Below the pieces are notes generated by a model. It was given only the letters and a program-made list of their open reading frames with translations. It was not told where the DNA came from and searched no databases. Shown here one piece after another: positions 59,111 through 64,000 of a stretch of 64,000 nucleotides of DNA. The position numbers and the translations under genes are program-made. Position 1 is the stretch's first letter; the number at the start of each line of letters is the position of its first letter. The stretch comes from Maea johnstoni. Lineage: Eukaryota; Annelida; Polychaeta; Spionida; Magelonidae. Location of the stretch: assembly GCA_963942565.1 (NCBI GenBank), contig OZ012687.1, forward strand, positions 900,957-964,956. The letters are read 5' to 3'.

Positions 59111-59549
59111 GGGTTTGGCCCAGATTGGATTTTTTCTCAACACATTCAGTGGATCCAGTAACCATATCACAGTAAGGACTGACTTACTTGTTTACTGACC
59201 AGTCATGTCTAGCCTGTCTTTTGGACTTACAGTTTCCAAAAAAAGCTTTCAGACAGATACAAATTTCAATAAAGAATTTTCAATTATGACCTGTTCTGGG
59301 GGAGATAACCAAATACTTTTCTCACAAACCACCTTGTTTGACATGGCTAAAGTAAGAACTTCTAAGAAGTCTGAATTGACCTTTTTGACACTTATGCTAT
59401 TTACTATGGTTGGTATAAGAATCTAAAATGGCTTACTAGCTAAATCTGGACAAACAGGAATTTTGTGATTGTTGTGTTAGACAGACAATTTTTAAATCCT
59501 GACTAAGGCCCCAGATCATCTCATCAGCACCACCTCTACCTTCCTTCCT

Positions 59550-59734
59550 TCATTATTATCATTATTATTATCATTATTATTATCATTATTATTATTATTA
59601 TCATAAAAAAAACAATCACACATTTTTTCACAACATATCCAAGAAACCAAATTAAGGTGAGCGTTTTAGATCATACACTTGATACTGGCATATTCAGAAA
59701 TAACAAACCAAAATATTCATATATGTGTGTGTGC

Positions 59735-59833
<99 letters not shown>

Positions 59834-59834
59834 G
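59550..59834. repeat. (ATT)n/(ATC)n and (TA)n simple sequence
   Basis: ATT/ATC tract at 59550-59605 and a TA tract at 59738-59834, separated by unique sequence not present in the left copy, where the two tracts abut. Confidence 0.9.
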
Positions 59835-61854
59835 TATGTATGTACATATGTTATATAAAGCTGCCACTGACCTGTGCCTAGTCTCCTGTGTCCCACAGTA
59901 GTCGGGGGACTCCTACCCATCAGTAGCTCTGATGGGTATAAATGACGCCTATGCATTATAACTGAACGATGTTCGCACCTGTAGGAAACTTAGATCCGTA
60001 CAGCTGACTCCCTTCTCTGTCAAGGGCACAACTACTAACTAGTGAACTGCACAGGCAGGAGAACTGTCCCAGTTTGGTGACCAGGGAGGAATCTTGGAGT
60101 GTGTCCTCAGCTGAGCGGAGGGAGCTGCTGCTGACACAGGTCGGCATGGCTACCTGCCAGTTGCCCCTGACGACAGGCCCCTACCAACGAAACATCCAAA
60201 ATCCGCGGACGTCTCAATAGTTCCAGGCATTCTCGTACCAACCTATTGGCCGTGCATGACTGGCCTTCCTTAGCGCTAGTTCTGACCATTCCAGCCATTG
60301 AGGGAGCCATCCTGATAGCGGTGTCCCCAGTCCGCGCATACTTCTCTACAGGTGTTTAGCGATCAGTGGGCGGGGAGAAACCGAGACGTTCTGATACATA
60401 ATAACTTCCAAACAAGTCTCCCTTGTCTTCTCACCGCACAACACAGAGTGAAATTTATCATTTTAAGTGGGCTCATTATTTTCATCCCTCTTTTTTCACA
60501 CGTAATATTACTGTCTATATGTGCCTGTGTATAAAGCATTGGATTACAACAACAACTCTCATCATCCCACCTACTGGCTGAGAACAACTTGATATATGTT
60601 AAGTTTTGCAGACACCTTTCAACGAATTCAACCCATCCATATCTGTAGCTCTTAAAACAAATTGACTATTGTGGTTTCATCAAATATTTGATCCTTCAAG
60701 CTCCATTCAACAGGAACTATCAAAGGTTATTACATGATAGGTCAAGACAAGACTTAGGAATGCGTAAAAGAGCAGTCGTGGAATGTTACATTAACAAAAG
60801 AATTGAAGGAGGTTGCAGGTGGAGTGCTATTGTTATAAACATTTCTCATCCATTTCTCCTCTTAAATATTCTTTGTCAGAGGGTTATCACTAAAATGGTA
60901 CATGGCTATTTCAGGTGCCATAGGCATGACAAAGTCCATCAGGTTAGGCTTTTCTCAAGGCTTAACACAAATGTGTGTACAATGAGATTTCCTAACAAAT
61001 ACTGCCTGAATCTATGCTACTTTTGAAAATAACTTTGGAATTCGGTATAAATCATATTTGGAGAGGGTTGTGTTGTGATCAATTTATTAATTGTTTCTCC
61101 ATCAACTATGTTATGACAAAGGTCCCAGTCCTAAATATCTATCAAAAAGTTTAGGACATTATTGGGCACTACATGCCTATAGCATGTTCTAGGTCCAGAC
61201 AAATGAAAGAGTCGGCGGAGAAAGTTTTATGCCGCAATGGCTCCCACAAGATTACATTCCTAACTCCTGAGGCAGCCAGTGTGTATAGAATACCAGAGAG
61301 AAAGAAACAAATCGCTAGGTATTCAATCTCCGCACTAACGAGCCTGTTAACACACACGACCCAAACTAACTGCTTTGTACCGAACCGCCCCACTACCCTG
61401 AGAACCCGACTGCCACTTGAGAAACACCCTGAGGGAGCAGGGCAAGGGCAGATGAAAGAGCACCCCCCAGAAGAACCAGGAAAAGTGTCACCTAACACCC
61501 CTACGCATACCCGGTCCACTGATAACCCCCAGCCACCCCAACAAGACCCTATCAGCCAACACATACCAAGAATTCCTCGCATGGAGGGTGACTGCAGGAC
61601 ACGGTTGTTTTTCCACTGCTAACACAATCCCACCACTGGTCAGCACTGGTCAGTCAGTGGTCAGTGAATGGGCACCTGTCTATAGCGCTCTTACACAACT
61701 CAGACCAGAGTGCCAGAATTATGCAATACCTATTTGCCGGTCAGGTACACTTAGAGGAGCAAATCCTCGCATAATTAACCTGTCAACACTACAGCTGATT
61801 AACATGTACACCCCCCCCCCCCCCCCCATGCGTGAGAAAACTACAAACTAGGTA
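59835..61854. other. Noncoding, counterpart of 42000-44394
   Basis: Colinear with the left copy without its 374-bp MITE (empty site near 60860). GC-richer pieces at 60000-60380 and 61200-61620 match those of the left copy. Confidence 0.45.
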
Positions 61855-62205
61855 CAGGGTACGACGTTAACTTTTGCAGCAACTAATGCCCCGTAGGGCA
61901 AGTGAGATTCAATTTTCACTTGCCCTACTCCAACTTTCACTTGCCCTTGAAAAATTGTATGTTTTATAATATTTCATTTAAAACCAAGTAGAACATGGTT
62001 CTGGCATGTGAAAGCATATTTTCTAGGACAAGCTTGGATGGCAGACCACGAAACTTGCACACATTCTCAAAAGTAAACCTGAAATATACATTTAGCGTAC
62101 TTTCCCAGTGGGGCAAGCAAGATGCAGTTTTCACTTGCCCCACAGCTATAATTTACAGATTCTACTTGCCCGGGGCAATGGGGCAAGCACCAATGTCGAG
62201 CCCTG
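61855..62205. mobile_element. 351-bp MITE, CAGGG ends, exact 5-bp target duplication AGGTA
   Basis: Starts CAGGGTACGACG and ends GTCGAGCCCTG. AGGTA is repeated at 61850-61854 and 62206-62210, while the left copy has a single AGGTA (44395-44399). CACTTGCCC/GGGCAAGTG motifs recur near both ends. Related to 19918-20248 over most of its length. Confidence 0.88.
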
Positions 62206-63715
62206 AGGTATCAGAACCACAGAATTGTTTGATGATGATGATAAACAGAAATATCTAATAACTGATTAAAAGTTAGATTACACAATCTGACCTTTTCCAT
62301 GGTTTTCCTAACTATTGTCAATTTCAAGCAAATTATTGACATTTTCAACCAAAATGTGGAACATAAGTCAAAATATACTTTTGTCCCGTACGTAACTTCT
62401 TTCCTAATATTGATCTCATATTTGGCATAAGACAGGGACACTACAGTCTATACCTTAGTATAGAGTAACTACTTTTATATGACAAAGAGGGTGGTTTAGA
62501 AACTTCAGAATGCAAGCATTGAATGTACATAGCAAAAGCAAAAAGTTTGTAAGTTATTCCATCTATTTGTAAAGAGTTTTGTCAGCATTTAAATACCGGG
62601 CAGTTAAGACCAGCAACACCATGTGATCAGCACCCATAGGCATGTTGAAATACGGTGACCAGGCTGTCTGCATCCAATGAGCTAAAAGTCTGGTCCTTTT
62701 CAGATCACCAGCTGCCAGTGGGCTCTTGGATCACAAATTCAGACATCCAGAAGGTTTGGAATATTTAGAAGTAAACATTCCTGGACAGTCTTAGCCAGCA
62801 GGCTGTCTGGTTGTCATTTCAACAGAACCAAAGTTTGAAAATCGCACACAAAGCTTAAACAGCTGCATTACATATTTAGTAAGCACAAAGTTCCCCATAT
62901 CCTTTTCTCACATACCTCAATAAAACCCTGCTCACATGCCCCTCAGCACTAGCACCCTTGACAAAGCACCCCTTTGAGGGTGGTGTTATCACTTTGTTGA
63001 CTAAACTCTTCCCCCATTGACAGGGCGCTTAAGGAATTCCCTCTTTGTCCTTTCCAAATAAAATCTAAGAATTACAAGTGTATTAGACAGGTAAGTTCTT
63101 AGTGGGGCTTGCAGGAGGCTTACTGGGGTCGGCCTCTGACAGTCAGATATTTCATTTCAGGGTTTTAATGCAAGTGTACAAATAGCAGAAGAACACTTGG
63201 CAAGAGGAACACAGTACGACTGAAGGGCCTCCACTTCTCAAAACAAATACAAACACGGCTAGTCATGGAATAATCAGAAGAAAAGTTTTGAAATCTCAGC
63301 ATAGAGAATACTCCACTTGTTCTTTCAGTGTTCAAACACAAGTTTGTTAAAAAAAGAAATCAAAAGTATTTCACATGATTGTAAGTGATACCCAAGTATT
63401 GGAAAAACATTTAAAAAAGGATAGAATGATATGTTATATAAATGACAATTCTAACAACAAAGCATCTTACTAAAATGATTAGTAGAGGCCTTGGCTAAGC
63501 ATGTGCTCGCAAATACCCTTTCTTCTCCTCTAAGCAAAAAGAATTGATTTTGTGATAACCCTTTTCCAATAATTAGTCTACGGTAAGTCCAAAAAAAATA
63601 CTATACATAAAAGACAAATACGATTAGTCATGAAAAGCAAGAGCTTGAACATCCCATAATGGTGATTGATTGAAATTTTTCACTATGGGTTACAAAATAT
63701 TTATTGTATATTTCT
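62206..63715. other. Noncoding, counterpart of 44400-45885
   Basis: Colinear with few differences. No gene is recognised. Confidence 0.5.
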
Positions 63716-63765
63716 CTAAATATATATGTATATATGTACATGTATATATACATATGTACATATAA

Positions 63766-63854
<89 letters not shown>

Positions 63855-63855
63855 C

Positions 63856-63925
<70 letters not shown>

Positions 63926-63946
63926 TATATATATATTATATTATAA

Positions 63947-64000
<54 letters not shown>
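63716..64000. repeat. (TA)n microsatellite cut by the window end
   Basis: Counterpart of 45886-46165, with TACA interruptions near 63842-63860. Confidence 0.95.

Overview
This window looks like a gene-sparse, AT-rich, repeat-laden piece of an intron-containing invertebrate genome, most likely a marine bilaterian. I cannot place it to phylum from sequence alone. The clues are two animal-specific regulatory genes with GT-AG introns, very long (TA)n and other microsatellites, many miniature DNA transposons, and a truncated LINE.

Layout. Positions 1-2500 hold a degenerate AT-rich 21-bp repeat and the upstream flank of an ATF4/ATF5-type bZIP gene on the + strand. That gene has two candidate promoters (about 2.55 kb and 3.85 kb) and a single coding exon at 5892-6989. 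Convergent to it, on the - strand, is a VGLL4 (vestigial-like 4, Tondu-domain) gene. Its coding exons lie at 26239-26282, 17430-17875, 16107-16346 and 15455-15726. Joined, they total 1002 nt (333 residues plus stop), with all phases matching. A further upstream exon at 33186-33360 is phase-compatible and resembles the vertebrate exon that begins EAALRG. The introns carry MITEs, minisatellites, a 5'-truncated LINE (about 27.9-29.3 kb) and a 1.64-kb TTAA-flanked element with long inverted repeats.

A 200-N gap lies at 46784-46983. Everything to its right (46984-64000) is a second version of 29.38-46.2 kb, in the same order and orientation, and it differs mainly by clean presence/absence of mobile elements and by tandem-repeat number. 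The homology starts at the contig edge. The simplest reading is two haplotypes of one locus scaffolded in series (false duplication) rather than a real 17-kb tandem duplication. The paired copies therefore act as natural empty-site/filled-site comparisons and give exact ends and target duplications for several elements.

The most unusual object is one of these insertions, a 1075-bp element at 48888-49962 sitting inside a (TA)n tract. Each end is an ordered array of hairpins: one short near-palindrome, five 28-bp palindromes at about 39-bp spacing, then another short near-palindrome. The same order is mirrored at the other end. I do not recognise it as a named family.

How the genes relate: ATF4-type factors drive the amino-acid/ER-stress response, and VGLL4 competes with Yorkie/YAP for TEAD in the Hippo pathway. 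Nothing in the sequence links the two beyond being convergent neighbours.
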